Below, one piece after another: positions 1-7,933 of a stretch of 31,365 nucleotides of DNA; the stretch's first letter is position 1, and each line of letters starts with the position of its first letter. The position numbers and the translations under genes were made by a program. Under the pieces are notes generated by a model. That model saw only the letters and a program-made list of their open reading frames with translations. It did no database searches and was not told where the DNA came from. Source of the stretch: JBHIAG01 sp046758465. GTDB taxonomy: Bacteria; Acidobacteriota; Terriglobia; Acidiferrales; 2-02-FULL-67-57. The stretch covers positions 1-31,365 of the forward strand of contig JBHIAG010000013.1 of assembly GCA_046758465.1 (NCBI GenBank), written 5' to 3'.

Positions 1-2
1 AG

Positions 3-479
3 GCCAAGGGCAAGAAAGTGGACCGGCGGGCGGACATCTGGGCGTTCGGGGTGGTGCTGTTCGAGATGCTGACCGGCAAGCAGCTCTTCACCGGCGAGAA
101 CATCTCGGAAACCCTGGCGGCGGTGATGATGAAAGAGCCCGCCTGGGAGGTGCTGCCCCAAGACACGCCGGCGGCCATCCGCAAGCTGTTGCGCCGCTGC
201 CTGGAGAAGGACCCCAAGCAGCGACTCCAGGCCATCGGCGAAGCCCGCATTGCCATCTCGGAATTCCTCGCCGACTCGACCGCCGCCTCGGTGCCAGTGA
301 GTGTTCCGGTGGCAGCGCCCCAGCCGCTTTGGAAGCAAGCCTTGCCCTGGGCAATGTTCGGGCTGATGACGCTGGCGTTTGTGGTGTTGCTGTGGAGTCC
401 GTGGGAGTCGCCGGCACCCTCCTCACCCCTGCGGCTCGAAGTGAAGGTTTCCCCGGAGGAACCTCTTTTCACGGGCTAG
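3..479 (+). CDS. Ser/Thr protein kinase, C-lobe and transmembrane segment (5' partial, ends at premature TAG)
   Basis: The frame is open from the window edge, so the start and ATP-binding lobe lie outside. Kinase subdomain IX is visible as DRRADIWAFGVVLFEML, and the C-lobe end as CLEKDPKQRL with its conserved Arg. A linker rich in Ala/Pro/Val leads to a hydrophobic segment (roughly WAMFGLMTLAFVVLLW) that should cross the membrane once. The frame then meets TAG at 477-479. The same frame continues after the TAG, without any shift, into the PD40 repeat region at 516-2129, so both pieces are probably one Hanks-type kinase with an extracytoplasmic propeller, a common arrangement in Acidobacteriota. 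If the TAG is real, the product is a kinase without its sensor domain. Identity as kinase is firm; the substrate is unknown. Confidence 0.85.
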   Translation, partial: AKGKKVDRRADIWAFGVVLFEMLTGKQLFTGENISETLAAVMMKEPAWEVLPQDTPAAIRKLLRRCLEKDPKQRLQAIGEARIAISEFLADSTAASVPVSVPVAAPQPLWKQALPWAMFGLMTLAFVVLLWSPWESPAPSSPLRLEVKVSPEEPLFTG

Positions 480-515
480 GGCGCGGCAGCAGTACTCTCG
501 CCCGACGGGAAGCTC

Positions 516-2129
516 TTGGCTTACGTGGCCGAATCCGGCGGCACCCGCAAGCTCTACATCCGCCCGCTCGACCAGTTGGAAGCCACCCTGCTTTCTGGCA
601 CCGAAGGCGCGCGCAACCCCTTCTTCTCGCCCGATGGCCGCTGGGTGGCCTTCTTCACCAACAACGCCCTGAAGAAAGTCTCGGTCACCGGCGGCGCCCC
701 CCTGACCCTCTGTGAGACTCAGAACAGCCGCGGCGGCACCTGGGGGCCGGACGACACGATCGTGTTTGCCTCCCACGTAACCGCAGGCCTCTCGCGCATT
801 CCGGCGGCCGGCGGCACCCCGGAGGAGATTACAACCCGCAGCGAGGGCGAACGCTCCCATCGCTGGCCGCATTTCCTGCCCAACGGCGAGGCCGTGCTGT
901 TTATCGCACAAGATGCGGGTGCGGCCTACGATGACGCCAGCATTGAGGCGCTCGTGCTTCGAACCGGCGAGCGCAAGGTGCTCCACGAAGGCGGCACCTA
1001 CCCCCGCTACCTCCCTTCTGGGCACTTGGTCTATGTCCGCGAAGCGACGCTCTTTGCCGTGCCCTTCGACCCCGAGCGGTTGGAAATTACCGGCCAGCCC
1101 GCTCCCGTTCTGGAAGGAGTCCTTTCTCGTGGGACCGGCGCCGGCAACGGCGGCGCGCAGTATGCCTTTTCTCCCATCGGAACGCTGGTCTATCTCTCCG
1201 GAACAGCATCGAGCTCTGTTTATTCGCTCGTGCGCGCCGACCGCGCCGGCAAGGCTACGCCCCTGAGCGATGACAAGCGCTTCTATGGTGACCCGCGCCT
1301 CTCGCCCGACGGCCGCCGGGTGGCCCTGCGCGTAACTGAAGGAGCAAGTTTGGACATCTGGGTGTATGAGATTGAGCGGGGGACGATGAGCCGGCTGACG
1401 TTCCAGGGCAGCTACAACGTTAGTCCCGTCTGGACTCCGGACGGGCAGCGCATCGCCTTTGTCTCCGACCGAGACGGCAGCGCGTTGAATATCTACTGGA
1501 AGCGGGCCGACGGCGCCGGCGCGACCGAGCGCCTCACCACCAGCAAGAACACCCAGTACCCAACGTCTTTCTCGCCGGACGGCAAGCGCCTGGCCTTCAG
1601 TGAAAACAGTCCGGAAACCGGTTGGGACCTGTGGGTGCTCCCGCTGGAGGGAGAAAGGAAACCCGAGTTGTTCCTCGCCACCCCGGCGGTGGAAACTAAC
1701 CCCGAGTTTTCCCCCGACGGCGGCTGGATTGCTTATCATTCGAACGAGTCGGGCGGCAGGGAAATCTATGTCCGGCCCTATCCCGGCCCCGGGGGCAAGT
1801 GGCAGGTTTCAACCAACGGCGGTGTGTTTCCGCGCTGGACGAAGAACGGGCGCGAGTTGATCTACCGGGAAGGAGGGAACCGCTGGCTGGCCGTCGCGGT
1901 TACGGCTGCGGGCGACTCATTCCGCGCCGGCAAGCCCCAACTGCTGTTCGAGGGAAACTTCGTGGCTCTCGGGTTCTCCCCCAACTACGACGTCTCCCGC
2001 GACGGCCGCCAGTTCATCCTCTTCCAGCGCGCCGAGGAAGCCGAGCAGGAGCAAGACCGCGCCCACCTGACTTTCATTTTCAACTTCTTCGATGAAGTCC
2101 GCCGCCGCGTCCCGGCAGGCAAAAACTAA
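516..2129 (+). CDS. PD40/TolB-like beta-propeller domain, 3' part of the interrupted kinase gene
   Basis: The protein consists of repeated WD40-like PD40 blades, recognised by SPDGRWVAFFTN, LSPDGRRVALRV, WTPDGQRIAFVSD, FSPDGKRLAFSE and FSPDGGWIAYHSNE. These repeats form a beta-propeller, normally the extracytoplasmic sensor of membrane kinases in this group. The TTG at 516 is only the first possible start: propeller-like sequence (AAAVLSPDGKLLAYVAE) is already in frame from about 483, upstream of that codon, and no convincing ribosome binding site precedes it. It is therefore best read as the second half of the kinase gene, cut by the TAG at 477-479. It ends at TAA 2127-2129. Whether it is translated independently cannot be told from the sequence. 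Confidence 0.8.
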   Translation: MAYVAESGGTRKLYIRPLDQLEATLLSGTEGARNPFFSPDGRWVAFFTNNALKKVSVTGGAPLTLCETQNSRGGTWGPDDTIVFASHVTAGLSRIPAAGGTPEEITTRSEGERSHRWPHFLPNGEAVLFIAQDAGAAYDDASIEALVLRTGERKVLHEGGTYPRYLPSGHLVYVREATLFAVPFDPERLEITGQPAPVLEGVLSRGTGAGNGGAQYAFSPIGTLVYLSGTASSSVYSLVRADRAGKATPLSDDKRFYGDPRLSPDGRRVALRVTEGASLDIWVYEIERGTMSRLTFQGSYNVSPVWTPDGQRIAFVSDRDGSALNIYWKRADGAGATERLTTSKNTQYPTSFSPDGKRLAFSENSPETGWDLWVLPLEGERKPELFLATPAVETNPEFSPDGGWIAYHSNESGGREIYVRPYPGPGGKWQVSTNGGVFPRWTKNGRELIYREGGNRWLAVAVTAAGDSFRAGKPQLLFEGNFVALGFSPNYDVSRDGRQFILFQRAEEAEQEQDRAHLTFIFNFFDEVRRRVPAGKN

Positions 2130-2235
2130 CTGGTTGATGGGTTGATTGGGTGCGCGCGAACCCGCGAAGAATATCGCTCCCTCGCTTCCCCTGGCCCTCC
2201 TAATCAAGCAATCACCAATCAACCCATCAACCAGT
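2129..2235. repeat. Perfect 21-bp inverted repeat around a 65-bp spacer
   Basis: The left arm 2129-2149 (starting ACTGGTTGATGGG) and right arm 2215-2235 (ending CCCATCAACCAGT) are exact reverse complements. The left arm begins at the last base of the kinase TAA stop. The right side is preceded by related ATCAAGCAATCACC sequence, so it has a degenerate short-period character. There is no T tract, so a classic terminator is not supported. Confidence 0.8.
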
Positions 2236-2330
2236 CCCCCGGCATAGCCCTCGCTGTGGCCTCGGGGTCTGGGTGGCGAATGGCGGGGCAAGCAGGAGGC
2301 AGGGGATTCGGTGCGAGCCAGCGACATTTT

Positions 2331-2392
2331 CCCAGCGGCCCGCCTGCGCCCGTACGGGCAGGGACGGGCAGGCCGGGGCCGCTGGGTTGGAC
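2331..2392 (-). repeat. Dispersed palindromic repeat, family A, copy 1
   Basis: The left arm starts CCCAGCGGCC at 2331 and the right arm ends GGCCGCTGGG at 2386. The arms can extend to about 17-19 bases. The element ends with CTGGGTTGGAC at 2382-2392, the exact reverse complement of the start of the copy at 23697. A second small palindrome (CCCGTACGGG) lies in its centre at 2349-2358. Confidence 0.7.
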
Positions 2393-2520
2393 AAAGCTGG
2401 GGCCGCTAAGGGGACAAGGCCAGAGGGGCCGTTGAGGAGCCGGGGTTGGCCGGGGAGAGGGGGGATAGCCCGAGGGGCGGGTTTTGGCTCAATTTGGTAG
2501 CCCGGTGGTGCGGGGGTGGC

Positions 2521-2570
2521 TCGCCATCCGACGCCATCCGGCGCTATCCGGCGCCATCCGGCCCGATCCG
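2521..2570. repeat. Tandem array of five 10-bp units
   Basis: Five adjacent 10-base units follow the consensus NCGCCATCCG: TCGCCATCCG, ACGCCATCCG, GCGCTATCCG, GCGCCATCCG and GCCCGATCCG. No coding frame is supported across them. Confidence 0.85.
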
Positions 2571-2736
2571 AGGTCATAATGCCACCATTTGGCTGCGGTC
2601 GCTGGCGGGGATTTTGGGGGCTGGCGGGAAGAGTTTCCGTGGGGAGTGAGGCCTGCGGGTCGGAGGATTTTTCGTTAGAGAATTTTTTGCCGAGGGCGGC
2701 GAGTGCGAGCTCGGCGGGTTGATTGCCGACGTCCAC

Positions 2737-4041
2737 CTAGGGGTAGATACGGTAGAGCATGCGGGGAAAGGGGATGGTTTCGCGGACGTGCTCGACGCCC
2801 GCGATCCAGCCCACGGTGCGCTCGAGCCCCAATCCAAAACCGCCGTGCGGCACGCTGCCCCAGCGACGCAGATCGAGGTACCACTGGAAGGCATCTTCGG
2901 GCAGCTTTTGCTCGCGCAGGCGGCGCCGCAGCAGCTCCAGGTCGCTGACGCGCTGGCTGCCGCCGATGATTTCGCCGTAGCCTTCCGGCGCCAGCATGTC
3001 CATGCACAACGCCAACTCCGGGTTTTCCGGGTCGGGCTCCATGTAGAATGCTTTCGCCTTGGCCGGATAGCGGTGGATGATGACGGGCACCTCGGACTGC
3101 TCGGAGAGCCGGGTCTCGTCGGCTCCGCCCAGGTCCTCACCCCACTGGATCTGGCTGCCGTGCGCCCGCAGCCTCTTCACGGCGTCATCGTAACGCAGCC
3201 GCGGGAAGGGCGGCTTGATCTTCGCAAGCTTTGACGTGTCGCGCTCGAGCGTTTCGAGTTCCCGCGCTCGCCGCTTGACCACCGCCTGCACCACCTCGCT
3301 CACCAGTTCCTCGCCTAGTTTCATCAAATCGTCCAGCGTGGCGTAGGCCACTTCTGGCTCGATCATCCAGAACTCGGTCAGGTGACGCCGCGTCTTCGAC
3401 TTCTCCGCCCGAAACGTGGGGCCGAAGCAGTACACCTTGCCCAACGCTGCCGCCGTCGCCTCGACGTAGAGCTGGCCCGACTGCGTCAGGTAGGCTTTGC
3501 CCAAGTCGAAATAGTCGAGCCCGAACAGCGTGGTCGTGCCTTCGCAGGCGGCCGGGGTCAGGATGGGCGCGTCGGTCAGGATAAACCCCCGGGTGTCGAA
3601 GAATTCCCGAATCGCGCGCACGACTTCGTGGCGCACGCGCAGCAGCGCAGCCTGCCGCACGGAACGCACCCATAGGTGGCGATGGCTCAGCAGAAAGTCC
3701 GGCCCGTGCTCTTTGCGCGCAATCGGATAGGGGTCGCATTCCGGCACGCGCTGGACGATTTCAATGTCGGTGATCACCAGCTCGTAGCCGCCCGGCGCCC
3801 GCGCCTCGCGCCGCACGCGCCCGTGCACGCGCACGCTCGACTCCTGCGTCAGCTCCCCCACTCGCTCCCACACCGCCGCCGGCACCTCCGCCTTCGACAC
3901 CACCCCCTGAATCAGACCCGTTCCGTCCCGGAAGATCGGAAAGCGAATCTTGCCCGACTCGCGCAGATTGTAGAGCCACCCCTGGAGAGTAACTTCCTGG
4001 CCTTCGTACGCGTCGAGCTTGTCAATCGTGACCACGGGCAT
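2737..4041 (-). CDS. asnS: Asparaginyl-tRNA synthetase
   Basis: A class IIb aminoacyl-tRNA synthetase that charges tRNA-Asn with asparagine in the cytoplasm. The N-terminal OB-fold anticodon-binding domain covers residues about 10-100 (VTLQGWLYNLRESGKIRFPI). The catalytic domain has motif 2 around 207-230 (FGPTFRAEKSKTRRH, then LTEFWMIEPE) and motif 3 around 401-412 (GFGLGLERTVGW). The RRHLTEFWMIEPE stretch and WYLDLRRWGSVPHGGFG are typical of AsnRS rather than AspRS. The length of 434 aa is normal for the family. It is the last gene of a minus-strand run, starting with ATG five bases after the upstream isomerase gene ends, so it is probably co-transcribed with it. It stops with TAG. Confidence 0.96.
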   Translation of the reverse strand: MPVVTIDKLDAYEGQEVTLQGWLYNLRESGKIRFPIFRDGTGLIQGVVSKAEVPAAVWERVGELTQESSVRVHGRVRREARAPGGYELVITDIEIVQRVPECDPYPIARKEHGPDFLLSHRHLWVRSVRQAALLRVRHEVVRAIREFFDTRGFILTDAPILTPAACEGTTTLFGLDYFDLGKAYLTQSGQLYVEATAAALGKVYCFGPTFRAEKSKTRRHLTEFWMIEPEVAYATLDDLMKLGEELVSEVVQAVVKRRARELETLERDTSKLAKIKPPFPRLRYDDAVKRLRAHGSQIQWGEDLGGADETRLSEQSEVPVIIHRYPAKAKAFYMEPDPENPELALCMDMLAPEGYGEIIGGSQRVSDLELLRRRLREQKLPEDAFQWYLDLRRWGSVPHGGFGLGLERTVGWIAGVEHVRETIPFPRMLYRIYP

Positions 4042-4046
4042 CGGGC

Positions 4047-4895
4047 TTACGCCTGTCGCGGTTTCGTCCGGCGGGTCATATCGTCAAAGCGGGAGAACAC
4101 CTCCAGGGCTTTTTCGAGCGGCTGTGGGAAGTCGCCGTGGTCGCGCAACTCCAATTGCAGCGGGAACTCATTAGGCGTCTCGCTCAGCGCGCGCACGGCG
4201 GCCGGCCAGTCAATGGTTCCCTGCCCCGGGAAGAGGTGGTCGTCGTGGGTGCCGCGGTTGTCGTGCAGGTGGATGGAGACCACGAGGTCGCGCAGCGCGG
4301 CCAACTCCCGCTCCACCCCCTCGCCCAGATGCGCGTGCCCGCTGTCGAAGCAGATGCGCAGGTCGGTGAGGTGTGTGTAGCCGAGAAAATAGCGCAGCTT
4401 CTCCGGCGTGGATAACTCGTTCGGAATGTTTTCCAGCAGAATCTGCACCCCGCGCTGCTTGGCGTAGATGAGCAGCGGCTCCAGGCTGGCACACGCCGCG
4501 TCGAACTTGGCCAGCTCAAACTTCTCGTGCGACACGCCCAGATGCTGCACCAGATAAGTGAACGGAAGTTCCTCAGCGATGTCCAGCGCCCGCTTGATCT
4601 CCTCCACCGACTCCAGCCGCCGGTGCCGATCCGTCTCGGCGATGTTGATGGCCGCGCCCGTCGTGCGGCCCCAGTTGTAGTCCTTGTGCATCGGGGAGTG
4701 CAGCGACCGCAGGCGCAGCTTGTGGTCAGCGAACCAGGCCGTCAGCTCTCGCACCTGAACCTCGTCGCTGTAGTCGAAGTGCTGCTTGGCGCAGAAAATT
4801 TCAATCGCCGGGATGCCCGCGCGCTCAATGGCCTCCAGCGTCGCTACCGTCAGCTTCTGGTTAAGAAACAGATGGGTTGAGAGCGCCCGCTTCAT
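4047..4895 (-). CDS. Sugar phosphate isomerase/epimerase-like TIM-barrel protein
   Basis: A 282-aa xylose isomerase-like TIM barrel of the AP endonuclease 2 superfamily. Visible family features are LRSLHSPMHKDY near the N-terminal third, the metal-site type segments VQILLENIPNE and ICFDSGHAHLG, and IHLHDNRGTHDDHLFPGQGTI, which together provide the Glu, His and Asp ligands usual for this fold. The substrate cannot be told from sequence; members act on sugars, hydroxypyruvate, inosose or abasic DNA. It begins with ATG overlapping the stop of the gamma-glutamyltransferase gene (ATGA at 4892-4895), which implies translational coupling, and runs nearly into asnS. The family assignment is strong and the specific reaction is unknown. 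Confidence 0.85.
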   Translation of the reverse strand: MKRALSTHLFLNQKLTVATLEAIERAGIPAIEIFCAKQHFDYSDEVQVRELTAWFADHKLRLRSLHSPMHKDYNWGRTTGAAINIAETDRHRRLESVEEIKRALDIAEELPFTYLVQHLGVSHEKFELAKFDAACASLEPLLIYAKQRGVQILLENIPNELSTPEKLRYFLGYTHLTDLRICFDSGHAHLGEGVERELAALRDLVVSIHLHDNRGTHDDHLFPGQGTIDWPAAVRALSETPNEFPLQLELRDHGDFPQPLEKALEVFSRFDDMTRRTKPRQA

Positions 4896-6691
4896 GGTGC
4901 CTTCCCTTCCGCGCCCACCGCTCTGCGTTCCAGCCCGCGTGCTACCGCCTCCCGGCGCCCATCGCCCGCGCCGGTCAATTCCCCGGTGGCGGGATTGCGC
5001 TCGATGGCGTTCACCACGCCGAGGCGTTTCCTCCAGGCGAGCGTGTGTCCGCGGGCTTCCAGCGCCTTCACCAATCCCTCCTCGAACCGCTCCTCTTCCA
5101 GCACCAGCTCATCCGGCAGCCATTGATGATGATAGCGCCCCAGCGCCACTGCCGCGGCCAGCTCGTGGCCAAAGACCAGACGGTTCAACAGCACCAGCAG
5201 CACGGAGTTGATGATGGTGGGCCCGCCAGGACTGCCCAGCACCAGCAGGGTTTCCCCAGCGCGCGTAATGATGGTCGGCGTCATCGCCGAGAGCGGCCGC
5301 TTGCGCGGCTCAATCTGGTTCGCCTCCGACTGCATCAGCCCGTACTGGTTCGGTGTGCCCGGCTTGGCGGTGAAGTCGTCCATTTCGTTGTTCAGCAAAA
5401 AGCCCAATCCGGGCACGGTGACCCCGTTGCCGAAACCTGAGTTGATGGTGTAGGTGTTGGCCACGGCGTTGCCCGCTGCGTCCACCACCGAGAAATGCGT
5501 TGTTTCTTCCCCCTCGCGGGTGCTCACAGCCACGGCAGGTTGGCTCTCACGGCCCTCGTAGCGCGCAGGATCAGGCAAAACTAGCTGCTCACTCGGCGAA
5601 GCGCGCGCCGGATCAATCGAGCCGCGGTGGTCGGCCGCATAGCGCGGGTCGAGCAGCCCGCGCACCGGCACCCGCACAAAGTCAGCGTCACCCAGGAACC
5701 GCGCCCGGTCGGCAAAGGCTCGCCGCATGGCTTCGGCCACCACATGCACGGTCTCCGGCGCCTGTGCCGGTGTATCAGGCGGCAGGAGCGGGTCGAGAAT
5801 GTTCAGCATTTCCAGCAGCGCCACCCCGCCGGAACTCGGCGGCGGCGCACTCAGAATTTCATACCCGCGAAATGCACCCCGCACCGGTTCCCGCAACCGG
5901 GCGCGGTAGCGGCGCAGGTCTTCCTCTGTGATGAGGCCGCCATGGCGCCGCATCTCTTTGGCCAGCCGCTGCGCAATCGACCCTTCGTAGAATTCGCGCG
6001 CCCCCTTGCGCGCAATCTTCTTGAGCGTCCGCGCCAGCTTCTTCTGTTTGAAGATTTTCCCCGGGCGGTAGAACCGCCCCTTGCGGAGAAAAATCTTCCG
6101 GCTTTCCCGAAAACGCTCCAGCCGCGGCGCCGCCGCTTCCAACCCCCGCGCCAGCCGTTCGCTTACCGGGAAGCCCTTCTCCGCCAGGCGAATCGCCGGC
6201 GCCAGCACTTCGGCCAGCGACATCGTGCCGAAGGCCCGCAGGGCCAGCTCCAAGCCCTCGACTGTGCCGGGCACCCCCGCCGCCAGCCAGCCCAGCGTGC
6301 TGCGCTCGGCCACCAGGTTGCCCTCCGCATCGAGATACATATCCCGGCTGGCCCTGAGCGGCGCCGCTTCCCGGTAGTCCACCAGGAACGCCCCGCCGTT
6401 CGCCATGCGGATGAGCATGAAGCCCCCGCCACCAATGTTGCCCGCAGCCGGATGCGTCACCGCCAGCGCGAAGGCAACCGCCACCGCCGCGTCTACCGCG
6501 TTGCCCCCGCGGCGCAGGATTTCCACGCCGGCCTCGGTCGCCAGCGCCTCGTCGGCCACCACCATCCCGCCCGGCGCCCGGGCAAGGGAAGGCTCGGTGC
6601 CGCCGAGGCGGGGCTCGTCGGCCGCGCACGTCGCCGGCACACAGAGCAGGAGCGCCAGGATCGCGCTCCTAATGGTCAGGGGAAAATGCAT
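4892..6691 (-). CDS. ggt: Gamma-glutamyltransferase (glutathione hydrolase), exported
   Basis: An N-terminal nucleophile hydrolase that removes or transfers the gamma-glutamyl group of glutathione and related peptides, normally in the periplasm. The proposed ATG at 6691 gives a signal peptide (MHFPLTIRSAILALLLCVPATCAA); the frame is open 20 codons further upstream, to a TTG at 6751, but that would bury the signal. Key features: NAVDAAVAVAFAL and GNIGGGGFM in the large subunit; the autoprocessing threonine in EETTHFSVVD (first Thr near residue 397 of the short form); NNEMDDF; and GSPGG in the small subunit. The length of about 599 aa is normal. The stop overlaps the next gene's start (ATGA). 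It lies just downstream of a strong terminator, so it must have its own promoter, which I could not identify. Confidence 0.93.
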   Translation of the reverse strand: MHFPLTIRSAILALLLCVPATCAADEPRLGGTEPSLARAPGGMVVADEALATEAGVEILRRGGNAVDAAVAVAFALAVTHPAAGNIGGGGFMLIRMANGGAFLVDYREAAPLRASRDMYLDAEGNLVAERSTLGWLAAGVPGTVEGLELALRAFGTMSLAEVLAPAIRLAEKGFPVSERLARGLEAAAPRLERFRESRKIFLRKGRFYRPGKIFKQKKLARTLKKIARKGAREFYEGSIAQRLAKEMRRHGGLITEEDLRRYRARLREPVRGAFRGYEILSAPPPSSGGVALLEMLNILDPLLPPDTPAQAPETVHVVAEAMRRAFADRARFLGDADFVRVPVRGLLDPRYAADHRGSIDPARASPSEQLVLPDPARYEGRESQPAVAVSTREGEETTHFSVVDAAGNAVANTYTINSGFGNGVTVPGLGFLLNNEMDDFTAKPGTPNQYGLMQSEANQIEPRKRPLSAMTPTIITRAGETLLVLGSPGGPTIINSVLLVLLNRLVFGHELAAAVALGRYHHQWLPDELVLEEERFEEGLVKALEARGHTLAWRKRLGVVNAIERNPATGELTGAGDGRREAVARGLERRAVGAEGKAP

Positions 6692-6764
6692 TGCGGGTCC
6701 GAGCATCGAGGCCAAAAATTGGACTTTAGTCGAAAGCCGCAGCAGCGTCAAGGCAGCGCCGCCG

Positions 6765-6797
6765 ACAAAAGAAAAGGCGGCCCGTACGGGCCGCCTT
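6765..6797 (-). terminator. Rho-independent terminator after the duplicated secreted protein gene
   Basis: A perfect 24-base palindrome at 6774-6797 (AAGGCGGCCCGT then ACGGGCCGCCTT). On the minus strand it is followed by TTTCTTTTGT. It lies 26 bases past the stop of the gene at 6824-7801. The stem is very GC-rich and the T tract is correctly placed for minus-strand transcription. Confidence 0.88.
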
Positions 6798-6823
6798 CGA
6801 GAAGAATAATCCGTGCGGGGCGA

Positions 6824-7801
6824 TTAGGGACGGGGCGGGCGCGGCGGTTTGCCCCCGGGGCGACTACCACCGGGACGTCCGCCAGTGGGCCTGCCACCAG
6901 GACCTTGGCCACGCGACCTACCAACGCTGCTGGGACGCCCGGTTGTTCCCCCACGCCCGGCGCGGCGTGCGCCTGCGGGTGTGCGTGCCAGCGCGGCTGT
7001 GGCAGCTTCGTTCCCGTGCCGCGAGGCTTCAAGCGCCCGCTCGATGCCTTGGCAGGAATGTCCGCGCTCCAGGCAGCGTTCGTGCACGCGCTCGAGCACC
7101 GTGAGGTGTTTGCGCGTGGCCGCATCCACCCGTTCCAGCACACTGACGGCCTCGCCGGTGTCCACCTGGCCATTCTCGATAGCCTGGTTGATCTGGTCGG
7201 TATTGCGAGCGTGCTGCGCGACCGCTTGCTGCACCCCCCGGTTGTCGCCGCGCCGCTCGGCGCGCTCGGCGTGGCGGAGCAGAGCTTCGTTCTTCTTGAC
7301 TGCGTCCCGGACTGAGCGTTTGGTAAGGGTCTCGCCGGCGAGGTCCACACGGGCGTGGTTCGTGAGGGCCGCCGTGGCCGCCTCGTGACCGCGCTGGGAG
7401 ACCTCGAGCGCCCGCTCGATGCCATGACAGGCCGCCTGCGCATCAGGCGTCCCGCAGGAGAATTTAGTGCTCAAGCCCTCCAGCACCGAAACGTGCTTGA
7501 GGGTGGCTTTGTCAACCCGCTCGACAACGTCGGGAACATCGTCGTCCGCCACCTGCCCACTCGCCAGACTCTCCTGGAGCTGGCGGGCGCTGGCAGCATA
7601 GTCCTCGACGTTCTGTTCGACCGCGGCGGTATCGCCCCGCTTCTGGGCCTTCTGAGCCGCCTTCAGAAGCTTATCCTGGGCTTTGATCACCTTCTTGGTG
7701 GCTTTTTCAGTCAAGGGCAAATCTTGTGCGGGAGCGGCAATAACCACCGCCAGGGCGAAGAGAACCGCGGTCAGTCCCATGATCCACCTTGTCCGCCTCA
7801 T
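6824..7801 (-). CDS. Secreted helical protein with two internal repeats and a Gly/Arg/Pro-rich tail (function unknown)
   Basis: A 325-aa protein beginning with a signal peptide (MGLTAVLFALAVVIAAPAQ). Two homologous modules of about 110 aa follow. The first starts near LTEKATKKVIKAQDKLLKAA and ends GIERALEVSQRGHEAATAAL. The second runs from KRSVRDAVKKNEALLRHAE to GIERALEASRHGNEAATAAL. Each has a pair of cysteines just before GIERAL (C..AACHGIERAL and C..HSCQGIERAL), which would suit disulfides outside the cytoplasm. The last 50 or so residues are almost all Gly, Arg, Pro and Ser. The upstream gene encodes a single-module relative. A good ribosome binding site (GGGAGGTAGG) precedes the ATG, and a terminator follows. 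I do not recognise the family; a role in envelope or metal binding would be a guess. Confidence 0.85.
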   Translation of the reverse strand: MRRTRWIMGLTAVLFALAVVIAAPAQDLPLTEKATKKVIKAQDKLLKAAQKAQKRGDTAAVEQNVEDYAASARQLQESLASGQVADDDVPDVVERVDKATLKHVSVLEGLSTKFSCGTPDAQAACHGIERALEVSQRGHEAATAALTNHARVDLAGETLTKRSVRDAVKKNEALLRHAERAERRGDNRGVQQAVAQHARNTDQINQAIENGQVDTGEAVSVLERVDAATRKHLTVLERVHERCLERGHSCQGIERALEASRHGNEAATAALARTPAGARRAGRGGTTGRPSSVGRSRGQGPGGRPTGGRPGGSRPGGKPPRPPRP

Positions 7802-7933
7802 TATTCCTTCCTACCTCCCGTGTTGATGATCGTGCTCTCGATTTTAGGAAGGCCGTCGCAGAGAATAGGTTGCCTCGGCACCACTGGTACATCTGGTACT
7901 GGGGGTACCAGCAGATCGCCGCGGCCAACCGCT

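Larger units (their letters stand above)
2130..2736. other. Gene-free interval with several repeats
   Basis: No convincing gene is seen in these roughly 600 bases. The interval holds a perfect 21-bp inverted repeat near the kinase end, a long GC-rich palindrome and a 10-bp tandem array, each listed separately. Possible reading frames are rich in Pro, Ala, Gly and Arg and match no family I recognise. Confidence 0.6.

Noticed and set aside
477..479. TAG read as a sense codon (recoded amber)
   Set aside because: TAG is the ordinary stop of many intact genes here (asnS, serS, atpG, atpC, bioY, CDF, glutaredoxin), so genome-wide reassignment is not possible.
2521..2570. CRISPR-like array
   Set aside because: Units are only 10 bases and adjacent without spacers; no cas genes are present.
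2227..2736. A minus-strand open frame directly after asnS
   Set aside because: Composition is Pro/Ala/Arg/Gly-rich after the first 20 codons, it crosses a palindrome and a tandem array, and no domain is recognisable.
6692..6751. Longer ggt start at TTG 6751
   Set aside because: It would place 20 polar or unrelated residues before a well-formed signal peptide; the ATG at 6691 is more sensible.
5627..7315. Long plus-strand open frame opposite ggt and the duplicated secreted gene
   Set aside because: Antisense to genes with clear signal peptides and active-site motifs, and it crosses a strong terminator; treated as a shadow frame.
7893..7911. Terminator between the two secreted paralog genes (CTGGTAC/GTACCAG hairpin)
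   Set aside because: Only a 7-bp stem without a T tract; it may be chance or a weak structure.
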